A stretch of DNA of 47,766 bases from Thiobacillus sp. (GCA_018262815.1 JADFDN010000006.1:1-47766); one strand, 5' to 3'; counted from the stretch's first letter, positions 7,698-14,709 are shown. The notes: a model not told the origin generated them from the letters alone. Numbers and translations: made by a program.

Positions 7698-8380
7698 TAG
7701 GCGTCTCAATCGCACGGCCTTTATAGTCACCGGATATGAAGATACATCGTGTTGTGTGGCAACTGATCTTGACTACCTTCGCAATTGTTGTGGCAGTGGC
7801 CCTTCTTGCTTTGTTGCCATGGAATAATTGGGGTCAAAACGAGAAGCTGGCTGCGTGGGTGCAAGCTGTCGGTTCCGTAGTTGCAATACTTGTCGCAGTT
7901 GCAATTCCGGCTCTTCAGCATCGCGCCGAGACTAGGGCCCGAGCAGACCAGGTTGCAGAGATGCGACGCACGCAGAAGACATTACTTGATACGCTTTCTA
8001 CTGAAGCCTGTGCTCTGCTTGAACGCCTCAAGCACGTTATTAATCTGGAGCGCACCTTCGGCACACGACAGGCATTTCCAGATGAGCAGATGCTCTTTTG
8101 GCGAAATTTAAGCATCAAAGTAGATTTTGCTTATATCGACGCGAATTCTGCTGAGATGCTCGGAAACTTCGCTCGTCATCTTGCCGCGGCTGAGTCTCTA
8201 TATCGTCGTAGCGACGGAGGCGTAATTGCCAATCAGGAAACGAATTCTCTTGACTCACTCATCGAGAATGCAAAATCGCTTCGAAGCACCCGAAATTAAT
8301 GAACAAACTTTCGCCCCATAGGAGACGCCTAATCCCTCATTCAAGCGGGACGCGCTAAAGCGCGCCCCTTAATTCATTCA
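7698..8380 (+). mobile_element. Putative integron gene cassette
   Basis: The segment begins TTAGGCGTCTC directly after the G of a GTTAGGC core site. Its other end holds GAGACGCCTAA (8322-8332), the exact reverse complement of that beginning. A free circular cassette requires this, since its own first bases must complete the attC stem. It contains one gene in the sense orientation followed by an attC-like site, the standard cassette layout. Base composition is clearly lower in GC than on either side. No integrase gene is in the window, so it would be a cassette without integrase. Confidence 0.68.
7736..8299 (+). CDS. Two-helix membrane protein of unknown function (cassette-borne)
   Basis: The 187-residue protein has two membrane segments (about residues 9-28, LILTTFAIVVAVALLALLP, and 41-59, WVQAVGSVVAILVAVAIP). 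A charged, probably coiled-coil cytoplasmic region follows (HRAETRARADQVAEMRRTQK). I do not recognise a family. Its codon use is less GC-rich than its neighbours and it lies inside the putative integron cassette, so it is probably acquired. The pattern of two short helices and a cytoplasmic helical tail is common in small cassette proteins and in some phage-defence effectors, but nothing here proves such a role. No strong ribosome-binding site is seen before the ATG. Confidence 0.65.
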   Translation: MKIHRVVWQLILTTFAIVVAVALLALLPWNNWGQNEKLAAWVQAVGSVVAILVAVAIPALQHRAETRARADQVAEMRRTQKTLLDTLSTEACALLERLKHVINLERTFGTRQAFPDEQMLFWRNLSIKVDFAYIDANSAEMLGNFARHLAAAESLYRRSDGGVIANQETNSLDSLIENAKSLRSTRN

Positions 8381-8386
8381 TTAGGC
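8327..8386. repeat. attC (59-base element)-like integron recombination site
   Basis: The 60-bp site has outer core elements GCCTAAT (8327-8333) and ATTAGGC (8380-8386), which are complementary. Inner arms are TCATTCAAGCGGGACGCGC and GCGCGCCCCTTAATTCATTC around a TAAA loop. Arm wording (TTCAAGCGG... CTTAATTCA) and length agree with classical attC sites. The one departure is A in place of the near-invariant G of GTTRRRY, with a matching T in the opposite core, so stem pairing is kept. Confidence 0.75.
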
Positions 8387-8393
8387 CTCTCAA

Positions 8394-9425
8394 ATGACCC
8401 TCTCTATGTCCTCCAGCGCATTCCAGTTTGAACAGTTGGTTAGGAAGATTCTTGAAGCCAACCGGTTCCAAGTTCAGGAAGCTGGGCTTGGTGGCCGCGA
8501 TGTCGGATTTGACTTTACGGCCACGCTAGGCAACGAGATTTGGGCGATCGAGGTCAAGTTCTATCGAACCGCTCGAGCCCAAGTCTCGCTGCTTCAATCG
8601 GCGGCATCGCGGCTAGCCTCTAGAGGCATCATCGCAGGTGCCTGGAAGGGCATGCTAGTAGTCTCCTGCCACCTGCCCTCTGCACTTCGCTTGGCACTCG
8701 AAGAGAAGTTCAGCATCACCTTCGTCGACCGTGCTGATCTCTTGAACTGGGCCGCAAAGGCACCCGCCTTACTCGACGAGTTGAACTCCCTCCTCGAGTC
8801 TGATCCGGCTTCAACCCCGGAAGCATCTACAAGACCGGCTGAGCCAACTCAAACGAGCAAGCGCCTACCTGCGGCAAGCCCACCGGAAGACACCAAGGGT
8901 ACTGAACTGTGCCGGGAACTCAAGGCGCTCAAACGTGGCAAGACCACTTGGTCAAACTACGAGGATCTTTGTGATCGGATCCTTCGGTACTTGTTCCCCA
9001 ATGATCTTCATGGGTGGCACCGTCAGAAGCGAACTGATGATGGATTGAACCGCTTCGACTATGTGTGCCGCATCCGGCCAACCACTGACTTCTGGCAGTT
9101 CCTCTTGCACCACTTGGACAGTAGGTATGTTCTGTTCGAGTTCAAAAACCACACCAGCAAGATCAAGCAAGGACAGATACTGACAACTGAGAAGTACCTG
9201 CTTGAACGCGGTCTTCGCAGGGTTGCGATCGTGATCAGTCGTGGTGGTGCGGAGGCTGGTGCAATTAAAATGGCGCAGGGCGCAATGCGCGAGCACGGCA
9301 AGCTGATGCTGATCATTGACGACGAGCAAGTCTGCGAGATGCTGCATATGAAAGAGCGCGGCGAAGATCCGACTGATCGTCTCTTCGAAATTGCAGACGA
9401 CTTCCTCCTCGCACTTCCGCGCTGA
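8394..9425 (+). CDS. Protein with two PD-(D/E)XK nuclease domains (restriction/defence-like)
   Basis: The 343-residue protein has an Mrr-like N-terminal domain (residues 8-125): GGRDVGFDF with the metal-binding Asp, then AIEVKFYR (E53, K55) and a following Gln. After a Pro/Ser/Thr-rich linker (about 135-168) a second nuclease-like domain follows: RFDYVCRI (D222) and VLFEFKNH (E249, K251). Both halves thus keep a D...ExK signature. The ATG lies 8 bases after the attC-like site with no ribosome-binding site, as in many cassette genes. Lower GC than its surroundings suggests transfer. A role in DNA restriction or phage defence is an inference. No methyltransferase or other partner gene is adjacent. 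Confidence 0.75.
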   Translation: MTLSMSSSAFQFEQLVRKILEANRFQVQEAGLGGRDVGFDFTATLGNEIWAIEVKFYRTARAQVSLLQSAASRLASRGIIAGAWKGMLVVSCHLPSALRLALEEKFSITFVDRADLLNWAAKAPALLDELNSLLESDPASTPEASTRPAEPTQTSKRLPAASPPEDTKGTELCRELKALKRGKTTWSNYEDLCDRILRYLFPNDLHGWHRQKRTDDGLNRFDYVCRIRPTTDFWQFLLHHLDSRYVLFEFKNHTSKIKQGQILTTEKYLLERGLRRVAIVISRGGAEAGAIKMAQGAMREHGKLMLIIDDEQVCEMLHMKERGEDPTDRLFEIADDFLLALPR

Positions 9426-9484
9426 GAAGCCCAGCCCCCGCTCATGCGGAGCGCCGACAACAGACATCAACAAAGGAATCTCTT

Positions 9485-9690
9485 GTGACGCGCGACGAAA
9501 AAGAAAACCAGCAACGGAATTAGTATCTCTGTACCTCGAGTCAGGCTTCGGTAGCCCGTCGAAACGCGAGGTCGATTTATTGCTCTTCCACCACATAACT
9601 CAAGCGCGCGAGAACAAAGGTAAATCAAACTATGAACTTGCCGCGCTTCTTGAAATTCCGGAAGCTCGAGTCAAGACTTCCGTTTTGGCG
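9485..9690 (+). pseudogene. Remnant of a small gene with an HTH-like segment
   Basis: AAGGA lies 7 bases before a GTG at 9485 that reads VTRDEKENQQRN and stops at once. In the next frame the sequence continues as TELVSLYLESGFGSPSKREV and later KSNYELAALLEIPEARVKT, which has good codon quality and a helix-turn-helix-like pattern. The reading breaks off around 9690 into unrelated GC-rich sequence. I read this as a frameshifted and 3'-truncated gene, perhaps once cotranscribed with the nuclease gene. The family is not recognised. Confidence 0.4.
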
Positions 9691-9775
9691 AGAACCGGAC
9701 AGCCGCGCCGGGACGATGGATCCGGGCTGGGCGCGGTCGTTCGAATGTGCGACTCTCCACGCCCCCATCCGCGCC

Positions 9776-9808
9776 AAAAAAAAGCCGCTGCAGGCAACCC
9801 GCAGCGGC
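9776..9808 (-). terminator. Rho-independent terminator after the globin operon
   Basis: On the minus strand the stem GCCGCTGC/GCAGCGGC (9808-9801 and 9791-9784) with a 9-base loop is followed by eight T residues. It lies 26 bases after the globin stop codon and ends the cytochrome operon. Confidence 0.9.
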
Positions 9809-9833
9809 GACGCGCGCAACACTCTCATAACGT

Positions 9834-10247
9834 TCAGGCCGGCGCGTAGGCGGCCTCCTTCATCACGCCCGCGAGCGTGCCGTAAGCAGTCGCCCAGGCG
9901 GTTTTCGTCTCGTCGGTGAAGGCCGAGCCCAGGCCCTGTTCCAGCGTCCACAGCAGCGCGGTGCCGACGGTGTCGTAGTGCTCGGCCTTGACGCCGTAGC
10001 CGACGTGGCGGCGCGCCATGTCCTGCGCGACGGGGACCAACTCGTCGAGCCGGGTGAGGCTGTTGACGATGAAGCCGAGGGCCTGCATGAGCTTCTTGCC
10101 CTGCGACTGCAGGTCGCCCTTGAACATGGGCTTGACCGCGGGATCGAGCGCGAACAGGCGTTGATAGAACAGGCCGGCGGCGGTGTCCTGGATGGGGACG
10201 ACGGATGCCCAGGAGGCCTGGATGAGGGAGATTTGCTGGGGGGTCAT
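9834..10247 (-). CDS. Single-domain globin (Vitreoscilla haemoglobin/flavohaemoglobin N-domain type)
   Basis: The 137-residue protein begins MTPQQISLIQASWASVVPIQ, the usual helix A of bacterial globins. It has FYQRLFALDPAVKPMFKGD for helices B-C and the proximal histidine in MARRHVGYGVKAEHYDTVG. There is no reductase domain, so it resembles VHb and not Hmp. Such globins bind oxygen or oxidise NO when a reductase is available. AAAGGA precedes the ATG at 10247, which overlaps the previous gene's stop (ATGA). As the last gene of a nitrate-linked cytochrome operon it may remove NO formed during nitrite reduction; this role is inferred. Confidence 0.88.
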   Translation of the reverse strand: MTPQQISLIQASWASVVPIQDTAAGLFYQRLFALDPAVKPMFKGDLQSQGKKLMQALGFIVNSLTRLDELVPVAQDMARRHVGYGVKAEHYDTVGTALLWTLEQGLGSAFTDETKTAWATAYGTLAGVMKEAAYAPA

Positions 10248-10582
10248 GGCGTATTCCTTTCGGGATTGACGGTTGAAATGATGTAGTCGACCGCAGCCAT
10301 GACTTCGGCGTCGGTCAATTCGGGTCGGCCGCCGCGCGGCGGCATTTCTTCGCCGGTGGGGCCGGTAAAGCCGTTGAGCGCACTGTGAACGAGCGCGTCG
10401 CGGCCCTTGGCGAGACGGGCCGTCCACATTGCGGGCTGCTTCAGCTGGGGGGCTTCGGACAGGTCGTTGGCGTGGCAGGCCGAGCAGACGCGGTCGACGA
10501 TGCGCTTGCCCTCAGGCGGCGCATCGGCGGCAGACCCTGCGCCTGCGACCAGACAGGCGGCGATCAAAAATGCGGCGCGCAT
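10244..10582 (-). CDS. Small periplasmic class I c-type cytochrome
   Basis: The 112-residue protein has an N-terminal signal peptide (MRAAFLIAACLVAGAGSAAD), one haem site (CSACH) and a probable methionine axial ligand in EEMPPRGGRPELTD. Size and pattern are those of a cytochrome c5/c551-type carrier. I took the ATG at 10582; a TTG three codons upstream is also possible. The stop overlaps the globin start. Its position after two multihaem or sensor-type cytochrome genes suggests that it shuttles electrons between that complex and other periplasmic partners. Confidence 0.85.
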   Translation of the reverse strand: MRAAFLIAACLVAGAGSAADAPPEGKRIVDRVCSACHANDLSEAPQLKQPAMWTARLAKGRDALVHSALNGFTGPTGEEMPPRGGRPELTDAEVMAAVDYIISTVNPERNTP

Positions 10583-10592
10583 CGCGACCAAC

Positions 10593-11153
10593 TCACTTGA
10601 CCGGCAGGCGCAGGACCACGCCGCCCATCACGTCGCCCATCTTGAAGTCCTTGCGCGGGCTGTCCTTGTGGTCGTTGTGGCAGCTGATGCATGCCTTGGC
10701 GATGGCCTTGTCGGGATAGATCGCGGTGAAGTACTTCTTGCCGCCGAGCGTTTCGGTCGTGTAGTAGGGATCGCCCTTCAGCACCGCTTCGAGGCCTGCC
10801 TTCTCGACCGGCGTCTTGGCGTTGTTCTGCTTGTTCACCGGCCACAGCGACAGCAGCGAGTAGCTGAACTTGGCGCCCTTCTCGGCCACCGCTTCCGAGC
10901 CGTAGCGGAACATCTGCGCCGGCAGCACCAGTGCCTTGTCGTCCTTCCAGTGCTCGCTCGCCTTGATCACCTTTTCCTGGTTCTGCAGGCGGTTGACGAT
11001 CAGCTTGGTGTAGACCGTCCGATCCGCCTCCATCACGCTGTGCAGCGCATCGGCGATGTCCTTGTGGTCCCAGTCCGCACCGTGCACGGGCGCGGCCAGA
11101 ACGGCGGCCACACCGGCCGCGACGAGGGGTGAAATGAGGTGAAGTTTCCGCAT
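10593..11153 (-). CDS. Monohaem cytochrome with Tll0287-like (DUF3365) domain
   Basis: The 186-residue protein has a signal peptide ending near PVHGAD and then a PAS-like DUF3365 (Tll0287) domain. The single haem site is near the C terminus (KACISCHNDHKDSPRKDF), followed by GDVMGGVVLRLPVK. This pattern is shared with free DUF3365 cytochromes and with haem-containing sensor domains. AAGGAG precedes the ATG at 11153. With a free protein and no kinase or GGDEF partner attached, an electron carrier or redox-sensing subunit are both possible. It is in the same operon as the eleven-haem cytochrome, 74 bases downstream. Confidence 0.8.
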   Translation of the reverse strand: MRKLHLISPLVAAGVAAVLAAPVHGADWDHKDIADALHSVMEADRTVYTKLIVNRLQNQEKVIKASEHWKDDKALVLPAQMFRYGSEAVAEKGAKFSYSLLSLWPVNKQNNAKTPVEKAGLEAVLKGDPYYTTETLGGKKYFTAIYPDKAIAKACISCHNDHKDSPRKDFKMGDVMGGVVLRLPVK

Positions 11154-11227
11154 GACCTGCTCCTTTTCAATGAACTGCAACACACACAAAACCCGCGATG
11201 CGGGGGATTCCTCGCCCGCAAGCGGGC

Positions 11228-12628
11228 TCATTCTTCGGCTTCATCCGGTTCGCCTGCGGCCTTGCGCGCGGTCGCGCGCTTCTCGGCTTCGAGCGCCATG
11301 CGGATGCTTTCGACCTGTTTGGCCGGAATGCCCTTGAAATTGCGCGCGACGAGCTTGCCATCGGCCAGTGCGTCGAGGCTGAACTGCAGGCCGTGGCAGT
11401 TCATGCACACGCTCCTGACCATCTTTTCGTTGGGGCGCAAGGTGTCGTTCTGGTTGTGCTGCACCAGCACGCGCGGTTCGTCTTCCGGCGTGATGATTTC
11501 GACGCGCGGCAGATGGCAGGTGGCGCACGACACGCCGCTGCCCTGGGCACCGCGGCCGCTGATTTCCTCGTGCCACAGGCTGAAGTGCGGCGAGGCCTTG
11601 TAGGCACGCGTGTGGCCGTCGTCGTGGCAAGTGAGACAGGCCTCGACCGCCGCCTTGCGCGTGTCGAAACGGTGCGAGCCGTGGCAGCTCATGCAGGTGA
11701 GCTTGGCGTGTGCGGCCGACGGTTTCATCGGCTGCTCGGCCATGCCCGGCTGCATCGGCGTCAGGCCCTGCTTCAGCCGCATGCCGTGCAGGCCGGTGAG
11801 GAAACCGTCGACTTCGGCCTGGTGGCAGCTGGTGCACGCGGTGTGGTCGGGCTTCCGGATCCAGGCCAGCGTGTCCGATTCGTCCTTGGCCTGGTGGCAG
11901 GACGAGCAGTTCACCCCGGCCTTGGCGTGCGCGGTGTGCTCCCACTCCTTCACCACCTGCGGCACCGGGCGCAACTCGGCGCGGCCGTCCATGTCGCTTG
12001 CAGTGATCGGCTCGCCATCGAGGTATTCCATGTAGACCATGAAGTCGCGCAGATGCCGCTCGGGCAGCTTGGGGTCGTTCTTGAGCTTGTCGCCCTGGCC
12101 GTGGCGGATCAGGAAGTCCTCGTACAGCGCGCGGTTGTCGTGGAAGTTGTGGCAGCCGCCGGTGGCGCAACCGGTGAACGCCATGCCCTTGTGGCTGGGG
12201 CGCTCCTTTTCGATGTCGGCATGGCAGCGCACGCAGAAGTCGTCCGGCAGCGTGACGCCGATGGGCCGCGTGATCTCGGCCTTGTGCTCGGTGTGGCAGC
12301 TCACGCACTGGCGCGCGTCGAGCTTGGCGAGCGTGTCGGCGTTGCGCGGGTCGGTGAACTTGCTGATGGGATGCGAGTCGTCCATCGCCTTCAGCTCCTT
12401 GGCGTGGCACGACAGGCAGGCGTCCTGGATGCCGGCGCCCCCCTTGAACGGCTCGGCATGGCAGGCCGCGCACTTGAGTTCGATCTGGTGGTGCGCGTGC
12501 GTCACCTTGCCGGGCATGAAGCTCGCCTGCTGCCCCGGCGTCTGGATCGCGTAGGCGAGCCAGGCGGCCAGCAGGCCGCTTGCACCCAGCCACACCAGCC
12601 ACACACGATATTGGGCGAGCCGTTTCAT
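11228..12628 (-). CDS. Membrane-anchored undecahaem c-type cytochrome
   Basis: The 466-residue protein has an uncleaved-looking N-terminal anchor (residues 9-28) and a periplasmic region with ten CXXCH motifs: CAACH, CLSCH, CVSCH, CVRCH, CSSCH, CTSCH, CMSCH, CLTCH, CATCH and CMNCH. An additional CATGGCH has four residues between the cysteines. That makes eleven likely haems. I do not recognise a named enzyme: there is no CXXCK catalytic haem as in NrfA and no P460-type signature. The C-terminal tail is charged and haem-free. The start shares one base with the stop of the preceding flavoprotein/cytochrome-b gene, so both are made together, which supports a physical complex. Role: electron transfer or an unknown reductase. 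Confidence 0.85.
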   Translation of the reverse strand: MKRLAQYRVWLVWLGASGLLAAWLAYAIQTPGQQASFMPGKVTHAHHQIELKCAACHAEPFKGGAGIQDACLSCHAKELKAMDDSHPISKFTDPRNADTLAKLDARQCVSCHTEHKAEITRPIGVTLPDDFCVRCHADIEKERPSHKGMAFTGCATGGCHNFHDNRALYEDFLIRHGQGDKLKNDPKLPERHLRDFMVYMEYLDGEPITASDMDGRAELRPVPQVVKEWEHTAHAKAGVNCSSCHQAKDESDTLAWIRKPDHTACTSCHQAEVDGFLTGLHGMRLKQGLTPMQPGMAEQPMKPSAAHAKLTCMSCHGSHRFDTRKAAVEACLTCHDDGHTRAYKASPHFSLWHEEISGRGAQGSGVSCATCHLPRVEIITPEDEPRVLVQHNQNDTLRPNEKMVRSVCMNCHGLQFSLDALADGKLVARNFKGIPAKQVESIRMALEAEKRATARKAAGEPDEAEE

Positions 12629-14574
12629 CAGTAGTAATACACCTTGAGGATGTGGAAGCCGAGCAGCACCGGCAGCGGCCACAGCAGCAGCGCGTGCAGC
12701 CATTGCAGCGCCGGCCGCAACGATGCCGCGCGCGCAAGCGCGAACCGGTGTTCACGGGTGAGGAAGAGCGCCAGCGCGATGCCGGTGAGCGAGGCGCCGA
12801 GCATGGCGAGCGCCAGCCACTGATTGAGGCCGTCGCCGCTGCGGCCACCGGTGTGCGCCCACAGCGTGGCGAGCGCGAGGCCGCCCGCCAGCGCGTGCAG
12901 CCAGCGCCAGTGCACGAAAGCCAGCCAGTCCAGTTTTTTCCAGCGCTTGCGCAGGCCGATCAGCGCAAGCAATGCCGCCAGCGCGAGCAGGCTGTAGCCG
13001 CTGACCTGCTTGATCAGGCCGTCGCGCCACAGGCGGTCCCAGTGCCAGGCGAGTTCTTCCGTGGATGCGTAGGGGATGTTGGCCGGCAAGGCGAACAGCA
13101 GCGCCAGACCCAGGGCCCACGCCGCCAGCCATCCCAGCCGCCGCGCCAGCGGCATCGGCTCGCGCGGGCCGCTGGCGCCGAGCAGGTTTTCGAGCAGCGG
13201 GCGACAGCTGCCGCATACGCCGCAGGCGCCGGTGCGCGCGGTGAGCGCACTGACGCTCTTGCATCCTCCCGCGATCGCTCCGGACAACTGGCCGCGCGTC
13301 ACGCCGGTGCAGTTGCACACCGTTGCCTCGGCCGGCCAGGTGGCGACCTGCCCGACCGCTTCGTTCCAGAGTTCGCCGCCGGCGCGAAAGCGCGCCGTCT
13401 GCCAGGGCCAGATGCGGCGCTGCTGCTGCACCGCTTCCTGCACCCGGGCCAGCTCGCGCCAGTCGCCCAGCGCCAGCGCGCCGATCAGCCGGCCGCGGCG
13501 GACGACCAGCTTGCGGTAAACGTCGTCGCTTTCATGAACATGCTCGCGCGCCAGGTCGGGGACGTCCCACGCACCGACTTCGCCCATGCTGAACACCGGC
13601 CAGTTCGCGACCTTGAGGCGGGTGGCCGAAAGCGACCCGAGATAGCGCACCGGCCGGCCGGCGCCATCGCCCGCGATGACGCGCGCCGCGACGGCGGCCT
13701 GCTCGAAGCCGGGCGCGACGAGCCCGTAGACCTGGCCGCGATGCTGGGCGCATTCGCCGACCGCATAGACATCCGGCGCACTGGTCTGCAGCGTGTCGTC
13801 GACCACGATGCCGCGCTGGAACACCAGGCCGGCGTCGCGCGCCAGCGAAATCTCGGGGCGGATCCCGGCGGCCAGCACCACCGTATCGCAATCGATTTCG
13901 CGACCGCTGCGCAGCCGCACGCCGGCGACGCGGCCCTCGCCCAGAATCGCCATCGGCCCGTCGTCGAGCACCACTTCGATCCCGCTCGCCTCGACCCGCT
14001 CGCGCATCCGCTGCGCTGCGGCCTCGTCGAGCTGGTTCGCCATCAGCCGTGGATGATGCTCGATCACCACCACTTCGGTGCGGTAGCGATGCAATGCGCG
14101 CGCCGTTTCCAGTCCCAGCAGCCCGCCGCCGATCACCGCCACCCGGCGGCAACGCGCCAGGCGCGCCTGCAGCGCCTCGGCATCGCCCAGGCCGCGGAAG
14201 TTGAACACCCCGGCCAGATCGGTGCCGGGAATTTCCGGCACGTGCGCGCGCGATCCGGTCGCCAGCACCAGCGCAGCATAGGGCTGCGCCCGGCCGTCTG
14301 CGTCGGTCACGCAATGCGCCGCCGGATCGATGGCGACGACGCGGCAGCCGAAACGCGCTTCGACGCCCTCCGGCAGCGCGAGTCCTTCGGTGAAGTCGGC
14401 CCAGTCCGCATCGCCGGCGAGCAGCGACGACAGCCGCACCCGGTTGTAGGGCTGCCAGGGCTCGTCGCCATAGAGCACGATCGGCACCTGCGGCAGGGCC
14501 TGGCGCAGCTCGACTGCCATGCGCACGCCGACCGGTCCTGCACCGACGATAACCAATGGGGCATGCGTGTGGAT
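12628..14574 (-). CDS. NasB/NasC-like FAD-NAD(P)H oxidoreductase with BFD [2Fe-2S] domain fused to a membrane cytochrome-b-like domain
   Basis: The protein has about 648 residues. Residues 8-400 are the FAD/NAD(P)H module of the NirB N-terminus and NasB/NasC: LVIVGAGPVGVRM, VAVIGGGLLGLETARAL and VYAVGECAQHRG. Residues about 418-467 are a BFD-like [2Fe-2S] domain (CNCTGVTRGQ then CGVCGSCRP). From residue 478 on there are about five membrane helices with paired histidines (HWRWLHALAGG, LWAHTGG, QWLHALLLW, GFHILKVYYY) that could bind haem b. No ATG, GTG or TTG lies between the leader terminator and the conserved fold except a TTG at 14556; AAGGGAG stands 6 bases before an ATC at 14574, which I used as a tentative start. 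The fusion would link cytoplasmic NAD(P)H with membrane haem and the co-transcribed periplasmic cytochromes. Confidence 0.8.
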   Translation of the reverse strand: MHTHAPLVIVGAGPVGVRMAVELRQALPQVPIVLYGDEPWQPYNRVRLSSLLAGDADWADFTEGLALPEGVEARFGCRVVAIDPAAHCVTDADGRAQPYAALVLATGSRAHVPEIPGTDLAGVFNFRGLGDAEALQARLARCRRVAVIGGGLLGLETARALHRYRTEVVVIEHHPRLMANQLDEAAAQRMRERVEASGIEVVLDDGPMAILGEGRVAGVRLRSGREIDCDTVVLAAGIRPEISLARDAGLVFQRGIVVDDTLQTSAPDVYAVGECAQHRGQVYGLVAPGFEQAAVAARVIAGDGAGRPVRYLGSLSATRLKVANWPVFSMGEVGAWDVPDLAREHVHESDDVYRKLVVRRGRLIGALALGDWRELARVQEAVQQQRRIWPWQTARFRAGGELWNEAVGQVATWPAEATVCNCTGVTRGQLSGAIAGGCKSVSALTARTGACGVCGSCRPLLENLLGASGPREPMPLARRLGWLAAWALGLALLFALPANIPYASTEELAWHWDRLWRDGLIKQVSGYSLLALAALLALIGLRKRWKKLDWLAFVHWRWLHALAGGLALATLWAHTGGRSGDGLNQWLALAMLGASLTGIALALFLTREHRFALARAASLRPALQWLHALLLWPLPVLLGFHILKVYYY

Positions 14575-14603
14575 CGCGCTCTCCCTTGTGCGGGTCCGAA
14601 AAC

Positions 14604-14643
14604 AAAAAAACGGTGTCCTGGCGCGTACGCCACAAGACACCGT
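14604..14643 (-). terminator. Leader terminator (attenuator) of the cytochrome operon
   Basis: On the minus strand ACGGTGTC (14643-14636) pairs with GACACCGT (14617-14610), with a further TGGCG/CGCCA inside, and is followed by seven T residues. It lies about 30 bases before the first gene of the operon, so it must be bypassed for expression. Its 5' arm overlaps the second ANTAR-type hairpin, so the two cannot form together. Confidence 0.85.
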
Positions 14644-14682
14644 TGTCCCTGTCCGCCCTGCACAGCACTGCGCAGGACGGAC
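14634..14682 (-). promoter_or_regulatory. Two-hairpin ANTAR (NasR/NasT-type) antitermination element
   Basis: Hairpin 1 (14682-14651) has a 13-bp stem and the hexaloop AGUGCU. Hairpin 2 (14649-14634) has a 5-bp stem and the hexaloop AACGGU. Both loops have A at position 1 and G at position 4, the rule known for RNAs bound by ANTAR proteins. Two pairs in stem 1 are G-U and would be A-C mismatches in the other strand, so the minus-strand RNA is the functional one. One base separates the hairpins, and hairpin 2 overlaps the terminator. NasT or NasR would stabilise the hairpins when nitrate is present. Confidence 0.8.
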
Positions 14683-14693
14683 ACTCAAGCCAA

Positions 14694-14709
14694 AGCAGAG
14701 AGCGTGCCA
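14694..14709 (-). promoter_or_regulatory. Sigma-54 promoter of the cytochrome operon
   Basis: The minus strand reads TGGCACGCTCTCTGCT, which matches TGGCACG-N4-TTGCW at all but one base and keeps the GG-N10-GC spacing. Transcription would begin near 14683, that is, at the first base of the ANTAR hairpin 1. Confidence 0.75.

Noticed and set aside
7600-7703. A full attC site ending at GTTAGGC (7697-7703)
   Set aside because: No complementary RYYYAAC core or inner arms were found upstream within 130 bases, so only a single core site is claimed.
9735-9778. tRNA-like 3' end (TTCGAAT followed later by CCA)
   Set aside because: No matching acceptor, D or anticodon stem could be folded. The T-loop-like bases do not have a paired T stem, so I see no tRNA or tRNA-derived attachment site.
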